Source of the DNA: Humulus lupulus
Taxonomy: Eukaryota; Streptophyta; Magnoliopsida; Rosales; Cannabaceae
DNA length: 64,000 bases
Assembly: GCF_963169125.1 (NCBI RefSeq)
Contig: NC_084799.1
Span: 65,208,643-65,272,642, forward strand
Direction: 5' to 3'
A model generated the notes under the pieces. The model was not told the origin of the DNA, ran no database searches, and saw nothing but the letters and a program-made list of their open reading frames with translations. A program made the translations under genes and the position numbers. Each line of letters starts with the position of its first letter. The first letter of the stretch is position 1. Positions 31,750 through 44,072 of the stretch are shown piece after piece.

Positions 31750-34700
31750 ATCAAGAAGAAAATATCTCATTAATCAAAACAAGCACCATACAACCAAACT
31801 GCTCAAAAGAACAAAACAAACCCAGTCATTACATATTACTAACAAATTTCAAAATGAAATTATCCCTCCCAACCATTTTCCGAGAAATTCTAGCCTTAAA
31901 AGACTGCCTAATCAACCTATCAGCACAGTTTGCAGTGATAGACTGACCCTAAAAAATACATAAATTCCTGTTAATCCAAATACAGTAAATAGTAGCTACC
32001 ATAGCAGCTGTGATAACAGTGTTCACCAGACATGTTTGCCTCTTAGAACCCAACCAACTAATCCATCTTTGAAACTTTAAAGGCCACGAAGTTGCACCTA
32101 GCCAGCTTTGAACCATTTGAACAACCTTCTGCGAAAAAATACACTCAAAGAAAAGATGCTAATGATTCTCTAAGCATAACTCACAGACAGGACACGAAGC
32201 AGACAGAATATTCACTTTACAATGCATCAAATTGTCCCTAGTCATCAAATGCATATTAATCGCCTACCATAAAATAAATACGTGCTTGGAAGTGGACAAT
32301 CTATACCAAACTGATTTGTAATAGCTCACTTTCTCATGAGAATGAAGTAACGTGTTATAGGCTTTACTGACCTTAAACCTGCCATTAATCCCTGCCTCCT
32401 TTAAATCTGAATTAGAAAATAAAGATCTAATTTTCATTAATTTCCTCCAATACCAGCTTACATCAAGCTTCAGCTCATAAGTTCAAAGATCTTCGCCCTT
32501 AAGATAAATAGCAGTAACCAATTTCACCCACAACACATCTTTTTTTAAAGCAATTGCCTAAACATACTTAGCCAATGAAGCTTTGTTCCACTTGGAACCT
32601 TCTCTAAACCCAATCCCACCAAACTTCTTAGGAAGGCAAACTTGCTCCCAAGAGGTTAAATGCATCTTGCTAGAATTCTTGCACTCCCCCCACAAAATTT
32701 CATGCAAAGTTTATCAATCTCTTTAACTACACTTTGAGGCAGCAAGAAGATGCTCATCCAATAACAACGAATGCCCAAAAGAACAGCATGAACAAGCTGG
32801 GCTCTCCCCGCAAAAGACAAATGTCTACTCACCCAAGCATTAAGCTTCAAATAAATTTTCTTTATTAATTGCTCACAATTCGCAGCACGCCATTTAGTTG
32901 GCCTCATAGTGACCCCAAGATACTTTAAAGGGAACGTACCCTCCTTAAATTGAACAACCTCCAAAATGTCTTTTTTTGTAGCTTCAAACACACCTCTCAA
33001 ATAAATGTGTGATTTAGACTTATTCGTTGCAAAACTTGAAGCATAACAAAACTCTATAAAAGCATTATTAACTATCTTAATCACCTTCAGAGCTTTTTTA
33101 CAGAAAAGAGTAAGATCATTAGCAAAACACAAGCTCACTAAATTCAAACTCTTACACAGAGGATGAAATCAAAAATCAGACTTATGAGGAGCTTGTATCA
33201 AGAGCCTCATTAAGTATTCCATAACAAAGACAAAAAGAAAAGGAGAAATTGGGTCTCTTTGCCTAAGCCATTTTTCTCCTTTAGATCTCCCTTGGATTTT
33301 GTCATTCATCAGAAGAGAATAAGAAGTTCCTCTCAAACAAATCATCACCCATGAGATAAACTTTGAAGGAAAATAATAGGCAGCCATCAAAGATTCTACA
33401 AAATTCCAATCAATAGTATCATAAGGCTTGCTCAAATCTATCTTCATTACACATCTAGCCCAGATACTCTTCCTGTTATACCCTCTCAAAAGATCCTCGA
33501 ATACAAGAATATTATACGCAATAGATCTTCTCTTGAGAAATGCACCTTGATTATTATTTAAAAAAAAAGGCGAGACTTCGGAGAGTCTAGCGCAAAGTAT
33601 TTTAGAGATGCATTTATATAGAGTATTGCAGCATGCAATAGGATGATAATACACCACTTTAGATGGCTTATCAACCTTAGGAATCAGCAAAATTAACGTC
33701 ATATGAAGAAGCGATGGGATGCGCCCTATCTCAAAGAAATGCAAAACTGTTGTAGAAATTTCTTCCCTAATGTCTTACCAAAGAACTTTAAAGAAATATG
33801 AACCATAACCATCCGGACCAGGACTCTTTATATAGTGGATACTAAATAACGCTTGTTTCACATCCTTGGGGCTAAACGACTTAATTAGACTAAGCTGCAT
33901 ATCCACATACAACTTAGGATCAATATCCACCACTTGTTGATGCATCAGAGTAGAGGTTGTACTAGAACTACCCATGAAACCCTTAAAGTGGTTTAAGAAG
34001 TGAACTACAACTGCCTCATAATCATCAACAATGAATCCCTGAGCATCCATAAAAGAAGCTATTCTATTTTCTTCATGATGCTTCTTCAGACTTGCATGAA
34101 AGTATGCTGTATTTTCATCGCCAAACCTCAGCCAAGTAACCTTACTGTTCTGCCTAAGAAAGCTTTCATAAACCTTGGCATGATGCTTATATCTTAATTG
34201 AGCTTCTCTCTCAGCCTGCTGCACATTAGAATTATCAGGATAGAGCTGAGATTTTAATTGAGCTTGCTGATAATGAACTTTGACTTCCTCATATTCCACT
34301 TGAACGTCCCCTACTACTTCCTTGTTCAACTTCTTCAACACTATCCGTAATAAACCTGCCCTCTTCATGGGATTACACCTATCCTTCAAAACAACCTCCT
34401 TAAAAAAAGAATTCCCAGCCCATATATTATAAAATCTAAACGGTTTAGAGCCAAGCTTACCCACATTCATGGACTTCACAACACAATAGCAATGGTCAAA
34501 AATAACTTCCCATTGAAAGTTTGCTTCCACATTGGGATGCACATTAAGCCAAGCCTCATTGTTAAACACTCTGTCAAGTTTCAAGAAAATTCTAGCCCCA
34601 CCATCCTGTTTATTGGACCAAGTATAACGAGAGCCCAAGCTTTTCAATTCATCCGCCATTCTGAGAGCAACCACCGACGAGAGTCTTCTAATTCCTTATC

Positions 34701-35204
34701 ACTAATGCTCTGGCCTCCCACTTTATCCTCGGGGTCAAAAATAGTATTAAAATCACCCAACATAATCCAAGGTTGCAGAAGGAAAACAAGATTAGCAAGA
34801 CTAGCCCATAATGCTTTTCTCTCCTCAATGGTATTTAAACTACAAACAACAGTCAAACCGAACTCCTGAGTCTGACCAAACACTTTAATCCTGCAATGAA
34901 CATACTGAGAACTCTCCTCCATAATCTCAACCTTCACAAAGGTTTTCTTCCAAATAAGCAAAATACACCCCTCAACATTCAGACTACTATAATAATCCCA
35001 AACTGAAAAAGAAATCATCATCATATCTTTTATTCTGTCTCCTCTCACTTTAGTTTCAAGCAAAGCCCCTATTTCAATCGTATTCAGCCTATAGAGATCT
35101 AAGATAGATCTATGTTTATTCCTTTTATTTAAACCCCTATCATTCCAACACAGTAGATTGCAAAATTCCATTACACGAGTGAGATTCCATAGCATCCATA
35201 TCAT
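31750..35204 (-). pseudogene. LINE ORF2: endonuclease, reverse transcriptase, zf-RVT
   Basis: The amino part is an APE-type endonuclease (LLCWNDRGLN, ALLETKV, WIMLGDFNTIFDPEDK, then SRYTWSNKQ and a DHC motif in the next frame). The RT region follows with SPGPDGYGSYFFK, LLIPKVDKPSKVVYYHPIAC, MKIDLSKPYDTIDW and RQRDPISPFLF. The active site, normally FADD, reads FANDL at about 33120, so one catalytic aspartate is lost. Near 31900-32200 a CPVCELCLENHQHLFFEC-like segment marks the carboxyl zf-RVT domain. At least three frameshifts separate these parts. A start at 35171 (MEFCNLLCW) fits the family better than 35204. Confidence 0.88.
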
Positions 35205-36532
35205 TCAAATTCTCCTTAGCAGCTTGTAATTCACTAATAGAATTCTTGGATTGGCTTAAAGTAGTAACACTCACCTTATTCCCTCCACATTTATTCTTCG
35301 ATGTAATCCAAACCCCATTCCTAGCCACAGAACAAGAACCAAAATTCTTCTCATCACTCCCACTTACAGTAGTGTTGCCAGTGGTATCAAGCTTTGGAGC
35401 TTTACCTCCATCATCCTTATGATTTGTGTCATCAGCAACTTTAGTATCAAGCTTTGGAACTTTTCCTCCATCATCCTTGAGAGTTATGTCATCAACAACT
35501 TTATCTTTCTTTTCCCAAACCTACTCTGTAACCCTTTTGCAACTAGTAGCCCCATGACCATAATTTCCACAACTAGCACACTTTGTTGGCATCCATTCAG
35601 ACTCTACATGTTGATCCACCACCTGACCCATTTCATTAATGAAATTGATCACTCTCAGGAGCTTATCTAAGATAACCACATCCACCAAAACTCTAACAAA
35701 CTTAACCATTGACTGATCCCTTGTAACCTTGCCAACCATGATAGGTTTGCCAACAGTACTTACTAAGGCACTAAGGCAATTGATACCCCAATATTGCAAG
35801 CCTAGATCATAGAGCCTAATCCACACAGGAACAGAATGAACAAGCCGTAATGAGTCCAAATCAGTAGTCCAAGGTCGAAGTATAACCAGTTTCCTATCAA
35901 AATGCACAACCCTTGCTTCCAAAACCAAATCCCTAGTCACCTCATCCCTGAACTTCACAATAGTAAATCAAGAATTCATCCTAACCACCTTTTCTACCCC
36001 TAACATACCCCATACTCTATTTACAAACCCTTCAACCATGGAGAAAGATAGCTCCTAAAACAACACAAACAATGGCAGTATTCCAATATTGAGCCTCAGA
36101 TTCAACCTCTTGTATATAAATTTTCGCAATCAATTTACCTTCCTTAGAAATCGGCTTCTCATAGTGTAGTTGGGTTCCTTGGCTCTTGTCATGAACTTCC
36201 TTGAAGTTTGCCTAAATCATCTTTGCATTCTCCTAAAAATCAGTCGATTGACCAACCTCATCTGCCCACTCCCCAGATTTCTCCTCATGCACCCCATCTG
36301 CTGCAACGCAAGCAATCGACTACTACGAAATATCTCCAGATTCTAACAACGTCTTCCCATCAAGACTCGTGAGCACCTGTTCTATCAGGCCAACCACAAA
36401 CCCTAAATCCCCTAGGGTCGAATCCTTGCTAATCTCAGTTTGTTTCAAAGCATCGTAGACCTGGTTTGAAGGGAGCTCTCTCACTAGAGTACTTGAGACA
36501 GACTTCTAATTCAACTCCTTCTTCCTCGCCAT
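35140..36532 (-). pseudogene. LINE ORF1: DUF4283 and CCHC zinc knuckle
   Basis: ORF1 protein binds LINE RNA. The probable start is the ATG at 36532 (MARKKELNWK). The central part, open at 35521-35958, has the DUF4283-like core (LVHSVPVWIRLYDLGLQYWG) followed by a knuckle CASCGNYGHGATSC. Downstream, a 60-bp segment is tandemly duplicated (35384 and 35444), which adds 20 codons in frame. The last part (35140-35328) overlaps the start of ORF2. Stops and a frameshift lie in the amino third. Confidence 0.78.
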
Positions 36533-36582
36533 GAATGAGAGAGAAGCAGAGTCGCATGCCCTTTTTTTTTAATTATTTAATT

Positions 36583-37501
36583 TAATAAAAATATTATTTT
36601 AATAAAATTTTGAAATAATTTTTTTTAATAATTTAAAGGGAATATACAATTTTAATACCATATTTTTTTGTCTTAGAACCAACTTACAATCTCTTGTTTA
36701 ATTTATATCATTTAATAACTTGTGTATGGTAAAATAATTTAAAATTGTAAATTTTCACTAATTTTGATAAATAAATTTTCAATTCTTCCATTTAAACTTT
36801 TTAAAAAAATTAAAATATATTTGTATAATAAAAAATTAAAAAGAAAGATAAAAAAAAAAAAAGCAATCCCACCTTTCCATGCAGGTGGGATTATTTTTAA
36901 TTTCTAATTCATTTTTAAATTAAATTTTAATTTATTTATTTTAATTTTTTTTATATCTAATAACACATAAAATAACATTTCAAATGATTCTAGGGCATTT
37001 CTATCATTTTTCAAATAACTTTTGACAAAAAATTAGTTGAAAGGTTCATTTTGTACATTTTTGTGAAACAATGAGTGTATTATAGTATTTTTTAAACACA
37101 GGAGTGCATGTGAGTATTTAGACAAAATATTAAGGCAAATTGATATAAATCCTATTTTTATTATTATTATGCTTAGTTATATGATTGATTCCTATATCAT
37201 GTAATTACATTTTATTTTTCTTTAAAGATTAAAATATCTTAATAGCCATAGCCAGAACGTCAAGAAAGTACTTATAAATAATGCAACTAATATAGACGAT
37301 TATGATTTTTGTATTCATATAATATTATTTTCTTTTATTCAGTATTTTATTTGAACAATTTAATAATTTTAATTACATTTAATATCATTAAAATTTTAAT
37401 TTGCAAAACTATTTTTTTATTATTAGTATACTTATTGTCACAATAAATTATTATATTTAAAAAAAAAAACTATTATGATGATGCATTTGTAGATGTAACA
37501 A
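36583..37501. other. AT-rich intergenic DNA with one short hairpin
   Basis: No gene, LTR or terminal repeat recognised. The only distinct object is a perfect 10-bp hairpin at 36865-36892. Confidence 0.5.
36865..36892. repeat. Perfect 10-bp stem, 8-base loop
   Basis: AATCCCACCT, an 8-base loop, then AGGTGGGATT. It is GC-rich relative to its surroundings. It follows an A run and precedes T-rich DNA, so on RNA it would resemble an intrinsic-terminator-like hairpin, but no gene precedes it. Confidence 0.5.
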
Positions 37502-37513
37502 CATATTCAATTT

Positions 37514-37802
37514 GCCCATCACCCTTAGGAGGGGTGGGGCCTTGGTCATCAAAGCCAAGGTTGGGGTTCAAACCTCCAAAGCTCAATTAATGTATATTAT
37601 GTATATACACAAGTATTTGTCCTTGAAGATGGTGGTATTGGTTCCCTAAGGTGGTGTTGCTATTGTGGTTTCTGCTCCCCCTCGTGATGAGGTCCTTCAC
37701 TTCATGGATGTTCTTGGTGGGCTGTGTCGGGTTGGGAGTTGTAAATAGAATTGAAGATCATTATCTTGTTTTGTACTACAGGTAATGATATTATAAAAAC
37801 AC
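37514..37802 (+). mobile_element. SINE-like insertion
   Basis: About 290 bp of moderately GC-rich DNA lies between 12-bp copies of CATATTCAATTT (37502-37513 and 37803-37814), a typical retroposon duplication. GGTTCAAACCTCC at about 37565 resembles a polymerase III B box, and GGGGCCTTGGTCA about 28 bp upstream could be a decayed A box, the spacing seen in tRNA-derived SINEs. There is no long ORF and no clear A or T tail. It could instead be a 5'-truncated LINE end. Confidence 0.45.
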
Positions 37803-37814
37803 CATATTCAATTT

Positions 37815-39321
37815 TTTTTGTTTAAGACAAAATAAGTCATTTTTTTGGATCAACAAAAATATATATTGCAACGAATTTGTTGTTGCATTAGTTGAAACCT
37901 ATTGTGACTATATTTGGTATACCTATTCCACAACCTTGTCCTATAAAAAAAAAAAAAAAAAATTATGCCCATACCCTACCCTATTACCCTATAATTTTGT
38001 GTGGGTAGGATACGAGTATTCCCCTAACAGATATTTGGTACTCATGAGTAACTCTACCCTAATAAAATTTAAAATAAAAATATATTTGAAAAACAAAAAT
38101 CAATATATTATACTTATAAAATAAAATATAGTATATGTATTAAATATTAAGGATAGTATAAACATCAATAATAAATTATACATTATTTATATTTATAAAA
38201 ATTAATAAGAATATAATAAAAATGTATTTGAGATTGTAAATGCTAATATGATATATTATTTATATTTGTAAATTTAATTAGAATATAACATACTTAGGTA
38301 GGATAGGATATGGTAATAGGGTTAAGTACATCAATACTCGTACCTTATGTTTCGTAGCCTTACTTTACCCTAATCCCTAATTTATCAGGTAATACCTTAC
38401 CATTTAGGATAGAGTACCTATAAGTAAACGAGTTTATAGATAAAATTGTCACCCATGATGTGGTCACAATAGATACAGCACTGAAAAATTAGTGGTGATC
38501 TTAATGCGATGATATTTTGGATCTATTTCAATGATATTTATGGGCACAACAGAGAACACATACCTTATTTCTTAGAAAAAATATTATATAACATCTATTA
38601 TCTCACATCACATTAATCTTAATAACAAAAATCAAATAAAAATATACCAAATATTATCTTAAATAACAACTAGAAAGAATCCATATAACATAGCATATTC
38701 AAATTAAATTTAATTTATACAGAAATTATATCAAATGGTAGGTTAAAAAATAATTAGAAGTAATTGTCTATTAATTACATATGCATCAAAGTATATCTCG
38801 GGCTGAAAATCTAAACAAAAATTAATTTTAAAGGATTATAGTTTTGAAAAAGAAAAAATATGTTATTTTTATTAGTATTTTAAAAAATTGTATCCTAGTA
38901 TAAATTTTATAAATTCTTCTTAATTGTTCGTGCATACTATTCATCTCCCATTCAAAATAATTCTAATAAAAACAACATTCTTGATGTGTTTTTATTTTTT
39001 GATCAGTTTATTTTTGGTGTTGATTTGTCATGTGGGCCTTACGTTATTCTAACCCAATCACTTTACAATCTACCATTGCTAACTCCAAATATTATGGGCT
39101 AAATAACATAATCTGAACCACTTAAAATCTTTCACATCTGATCAAATGATCAATGGTCTTGGTTTACATCTATTTTTGGCAAAATGTTTTGGAAGGTGAG
39201 TACACTTGCACAGATTTCGTTATGTATATATATAAACTAGGTAAAAATAATTTGCAATGCACGTTTGCTTAGTTTCAAGGTTATAAACATGCTTATTCAA
39301 ACATGTATTTATTTTTATTGT
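37815..39321. other. AT-rich intergenic DNA
   Basis: I see no coding region, terminal repeat or tandem array. The 62-codon ORF at 37936 is low-complexity. Confidence 0.5.
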
Positions 39322-39326
39322 GTTTA

Positions 39327-40085
39327 TGTTGATGCGGTTTTTCGCCAACAGTGAATTATGAAAATAGCTGGGATGGATTAATGATTAATGGTAAATTGTG
39401 ATAAGAAAATGATACTTAAAAACACTAGGAACGAAATATCAAGAACACTCGTCCCTTTTTACATGGTTCGAAGGTTAAAATCCCCTAGTCCACGAGTCTG
39501 TATTATTATTGTTTATCTCTCTCTCAATTTTGACAGAGTTTTTGTATTACAGAGAAAAAACCCTACCCCTTTTTCTATCCAAGGTCTTAGTATTTATAGA
39601 GAAAATCCTTGGATAGGCATTGGGGTCATCACGTGAATCCAAATCCCTTGTGCGACCTGTCTCACACTAAATATAAATATTACAATTTCTATTAAGGTAT
39701 GGTCTAATCATTAGGTGAAACTGATCATGGGTCATCAGGGATAATCGGACATGTGATGTCTGATCATGCATGATTATATTACATGTCTGGGATTTCAGGG
39801 ACTTACAGACATGTAATGTCTGTCCACGCACGTCTATATAACGTATCCAGGTTTATAAAGATTCAGGGAAATGGCAGATCTCTATCGTACCCCGAGCTGA
39901 ATGTAGCGCAGCTCATGTCTCGGATGCTATGCTTCATAAGTGTTTCTAGCTTGTGCATATTGATCTGGGGAATCGTATTGCCTTCACAGAGGAAATATGG
40001 ACTCGTGGATCGTTTCTTACAGTTCTAGGCTAGCCAGCTGTATCTGAGCTGGCCTAAAGACTCGTGCTGAATTTTAGGACATACA
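39327..40085 (-). repeat. 3' LTR of gypsy B
   Basis: It starts TGTTGATGCGG and ends GGACATACA on the plus strand. It is nearly identical to 56422-57182. The minus-strand TATA box is at 39593-39600. Confidence 0.94.
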
Positions 40086-40098
40086 TTTGCCCCTCAAG
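40086..40098 (-). other. Polypurine tract of gypsy B
   Basis: On the minus strand CTTGAGGGGCAAA directly precedes the LTR start TGTATGTCC. Confidence 0.8.
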
Positions 40099-40352
40099 TC
40101 CCTGCTCGTGTTCTACGACGTCATGTCCTGACTTACACGGCGGGGAATTTTGAACTTCCATCGCAATTATCTAGGTTTTCCCATTAATTGAGTACTGTAC
40201 ACGTGGAACGCCGCGATTGGCATCTGTTCGGGTTTCGAGGATTGCATTAATGGCCTAGACAACTTTTTGCTGCCGTTTTGTCTTTTGAAACACCATCCTC
40301 GGATCTTGCAATAGTTTGATCGGACGGTCCACATCGTTTTATGCCTTTTACG

Positions 40353-40360
40353 TATAAATA
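40353..40360 (+). promoter_or_regulatory. TATA box for antisense gene of B
   Basis: TATAAATA on the plus strand, 25-35 bp before a pyrimidine-rich leader (around 40385-40440) of the kind seen at plant transcription starts. It is outside the LTR and faces the antisense gene, so the gene appears to have its own promoter. Confidence 0.6.
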
Positions 40361-40384
40361 AGGTTGGAAATTTCCAGGGTTCAC

Positions 40385-41131
40385 CACCTTTCATTCGAAA
40401 TCTTCCTACATCTTCTCTCTTCTGCTTTTTCAAACCCTTCTTCCTTCTCAGAAAAATTCAAAAACCATCTGTTGCAAGAACCCTCAGAAATCCAATTACT
40501 TAGCTACTCGGGAGTCTTCCAAGAACTCTCCCCTACAAAGTCTACTTCTTTTATTAAAGAACATATTGTAAGTCTTTTGGTTTTGGAGAAACTTTTCTTT
40601 TACTGGTTTTTGTGTTGTTTTTTTTTCTTATCATGCTCATTCGCACTTCACCGTAGTCAATATTAGGTTGTTCTCCAAATATTTTTGGCACATAGGCTTT
40701 GACTTAGGTTTACTGAGTAGGTCTTAAAATATCCCTAGAACTGTGATATTCATAAAACTGGGTAATTTATGGGTAAACTTGGGCGATTTATGGTGAATTT
40801 TAGGAAATACCCATTCAGGATATAGAAGATGAGAGGTTTTTAGGGTTTGAAACCAGGTTGCTTAGGGGTTACACTTCTTGGGTGGTTTTTCTCTAAATCA
40901 CTCCCCAAGGAGATTAATGGCCTGATTTTCTGACCCACTGATCCCTAAACATCAGGGGTCTATTAGGAAACCTAGGCATGTAGCATAGGTAGCGAGTGGC
41001 ATCACACCGCGAGCTGAGATTACCTCAGTTCGTGCGTTAAACCCTCAGCCTTCCTTTGTTATTTCTTGCCTTTATAAAAATTCTAGGTCGCATACTAAGA
41101 GTTCCATCGTTCTTGTTTGATAGGCGATCTA
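40385..41131 (+). other. 5' UTR and 5'-UTR intron of antisense gene B
   Basis: The leader runs from about 40385 to 40567. A consensus donor GTAAGT at 40568 and a pyrimidine-rich acceptor ending TTTGATAG at 41123 bound an intron of 556 bp, eight bases before the ATG at 41132. Element A shows a comparable arrangement. Confidence 0.5.
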
Positions 41132-43759
41132 ATGGCACCCAAGAAAGGCGCATCCAAGAAGAACACAGTCGGCTCATTGTCTCAACGAGCCAATAAGGGA
41201 AAAGAGGTCGCCTCCGAATCCCCTATCCCTCAGTTCGGCCCCGTGGTGGAGGAGGAGGTCGTGGTTGGACCTGATGCCTTCTTTGAGGCTGAGAGAATAG
41301 TCTCCAAGATCCGACCCAAGGAAGGGTCAACAAGATTATGTTGTCCCATAACATTGAGGTCAGGTTTGGCATTTTCATTGCCCGACCCCCCTATGAAGGA
41401 GAGCGGAGCTGCGCGCCACTCCAGGACGACTTTGCAGCTTGGAGCGATGAGCACCTAAAGGCAGGGGGCCTTTCTTCCCCTCGACCAATACTTCGCGGAC
41501 TTCCTCAATTACGTGCAGTTGGCACCGTTTCAGCTCCCCCCGAACTCGTATTGATTGCTGGCGGGGTTGAAGTATCTTTTCCTGAGGCACGAGTGGGAGG
41601 TCCCCACCCCGGCAGATATTCTCTACTTTTTTTGCCTCAAGGCCAGCCCGGATCAACGAGGGCGAGGTGACGAGTTTTATTATTTGACCCGATTCCCAAA
41701 CTCGCCCTTGGTCATCGAGCTCCCCAGCCATCCCAACGATTATAAAGATCAATTCTTTATGTCGAATGGGTTCCACAACTGTGAACATCGCTGCTTCAAT
41801 CATCCTCGTAAGTTTTCTATTCTTTCTTAGCTCGTGAGATTATTCCCTTTGTATCTGGAGTTATTTCTCGTCTGTATACTAATTGAGTAGTATTCTCATG
41901 CAGCCATTTTTGCGAGGACGGCCAAATCCGTGACCCTCGGGGGTCAGTATGATACTCTATCGAGGCTTCCGCCTAGCGAGAAGGATTACCGCCAGCTCGT
42001 GTCTGAAGACACAATGTTGGCATGTAAGTTGATCACTGAAGGCCAGACTCTGGCCTTGAGAAGAACACAGGCTAACTTCCCAGTAGCCCGCGAGCTCCCG
42101 CCTATCCCCGAAGGGGGTCCTGAGGCCGATGTAGGTGAGGAGCAAGAAGAAAATGAGGTACCCCTCGTGCGGAAGAGGCAAGCTCCCGAGGCTGTCCGGG
42201 ACCCTGATGTAGAGCGAGCTTCATCGGGGGTAGCAGCCGGCCCCTCCGGCCAAGGTAACCCATACCCCTTTAGGGATTTAGATAGGGTTGTCTCCAACCT
42301 TAGGCTAGTTAGGTTTAACCCCAACTAGCTCGTACATCGTCACCCTCATGACCCTGATTGTAACATAACCCTGCTTCAGTGCATGGATCATGTAGTGTTA
42401 CGTCATGACATGGGCCATCCTAGAGGCACCGTAGTAGTAGACAACACCTTATCCTTTAGGTCGATATTCTTTGAAGAGTATGGAACCAACCTTAGGTCGT
42501 GGCCCTCCCTGCTCCAGGGTATCCTTGCTCCTGGACTTAGGCAATATGTAAAGGAGTCCAGCCCTGAGATAGAACCTGATCCAGAACCTCCCCTAATCCA
42601 AGAAGTTCTTGACTTAGGCTCTCCCTCTCCTATAGCAATTCCGAGGTCAGAGGTCGTGGCAATAGACTCCTCCTCTAGCTCGGAGGGTACGACTTTTTGT
42701 TATATCGTATATACTTTTTATGTAAACTAATGATTTTGTATGTGTATTAATGTCCTTTCCACTCTTTTTCAGGAGAGGAGATGGCACAACAATGGGTTCC
42801 CGATATCTGCACTATTTTCCAAGAGGGAAACTCCGGCTCAGGCCAGTAGTAAAAAAGCCCTGGTTTACAGCTAAGAAGGTGCCACCTGTGACAGAACGAC
42901 CTCCAAATCCCAGGCTAAGGGGAAGACAGCTACATCCGCTGCTGCTCAGGAGAAAAAAGGTCCACCTCCACCTTCTCCTCCTCCTCAATTTCCGTCCTCC
43001 TCTGCTCGGGATCAGGCGGCACAAGCTGGTCCCCCAGCACCTATAGTCCCCACCGCCTCCGTACGTATTCCGGTCAATGCCCAGGACCTGGAGAAGATCC
43101 CGGATACCTTTAGGGGGACTCTTTACGAGATGGTTAACCATATGGTGGAGCATTTTTGCAAGGCCAATCCGAAGGACCTGAGGGTGATCGAGGAGAAGAG
43201 CCAAGAGAACGTCATGGAGTCCGCGCTGGGGATGAACCTTACGGTAAGCCAACTTTCCTTATCCGAACATACTCTTTTGATTTTATCTCAGCGCGTGTCT
43301 AACTTGCTTCTTTACTTTTTGCAGGCGGTCTTGGCTCAGCACCAAAGCATAGCTCGGGCTAGGGCCAGGAATGAAGAGCTTCGGGCCGAGCTCCAGGTTG
43401 CTCAGACAGCCTTGAATGCCGCTCAAACTGCCCTTATAACTGCTCAACAAGGCGAGCTGGACGCCAAGGCTGCTCTTGCAACATCTCAAGAGGGCGAGCA
43501 GGCTGCTTTGGTTGCTATTCAAGCTGAGCTCGCAGAGGCCAAAGCCAAGCAGTTGGAGGCCAGGACTGCTGCCATGGAGGAGAAGGCAGCCTCGCTAACC
43601 TCCATGGAGAGCACGTTGTACCACTGCTGGGCCTTCAACCAAGATGGCAACTTCTCCTTCCTGGCCTCTGAAGTGTGGGATCCCTACCTCAAGAAGTTCA
43701 AGGCTCGAATTCAACAAGAGCAGTCCGAGACTGGGGAGGCCTCCACCGCTGTCGAGTAG
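41132..43759 (+). pseudogene. Antisense Transposase_28-type gene carried by gypsy B
   Basis: Homologous to the antisense gene of A. Exons: 41132-41807, 41904-42254, 42380-42686, 42773-43243 and 43325-43759, with consensus GT...AG borders. The start MAPKKGASKK is preferred because 41117 lies inside the 5'-UTR intron. Exon 1 holds the Transposase_28-like domain (GIFIARPPYEGERSCAPL, LLAGLKYLFLRHEWEVPTP). Exon 3 ends in an acidic/serine stretch matching exon 2 of A, and that intron is again phase 1. The last intron is phase 0 in both. Exon 5 is an alanine/glutamate coiled coil ending HCWAFNQDGNFSFL, like A. Frameshifts near 41330 and 41470, a frame mismatch at exon 3 and a TAG in exon 4 disable it. 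Confidence 0.75.
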
Positions 43760-44072
43760 GAGATCGAGGAGGTGACGTCCTTAGAGCGCCTTGGAGGGTC
43801 TTAATTTTCTTTTATCTTTGTTTACCTTATATATATATTGTAAACATTTGCCATGTTGGCCCGGTGCGAGGTCATTTTTCCTCAAGACAATTTATTTATG
43901 ATTCCAATATCTACTTTTTTATCCATGTCTTTTCCTTGATTTTTTCTTATGTTTATGACTTGTACATTAAAAATCTTAGGAAATGACTTTTAGATCGAAA
44001 TAGATATTTTAAATTTGGTTACAACCAAAATTAATGTTGATTTATATCCTACCTGTTAAGTATCAGGCCTTG
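43760..44072. other. Spacer after antisense gene B
   Basis: No ORF of note. Probably the 3' untranslated region of the antisense gene, leading into the tandem array at 44073. Confidence 0.5.

Larger units (their letters stand above)
31740..36569 (-). mobile_element. Full-length L1-type LINE, degenerate
   Basis: The element runs on the minus strand from about 36569 to an A tail that appears as a T run at 31741-31748. TAATTATTTAATT flanks both ends (31727-31739 and 36570-36582), a 13-bp target duplication. ORF1 encodes a DUF4283-type domain and CCHC knuckle; ORF2 has endonuclease, reverse transcriptase and a zinc-finger domain. Frameshifts and stops in both ORFs and a changed RT active site show the copy is dead. 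Confidence 0.9.

Noticed and set aside
36865..36892. Intrinsic transcription terminator
   Set aside because: The hairpin is good, but no gene precedes it and such terminators are bacterial (or polymerase III T-runs) rather than a feature of plant polymerase II genes.
37530..37580. tRNA gene
   Set aside because: A B-box-like motif is present, but no cloverleaf with acceptor and anticodon stems could be formed; a SINE-like origin fits better.
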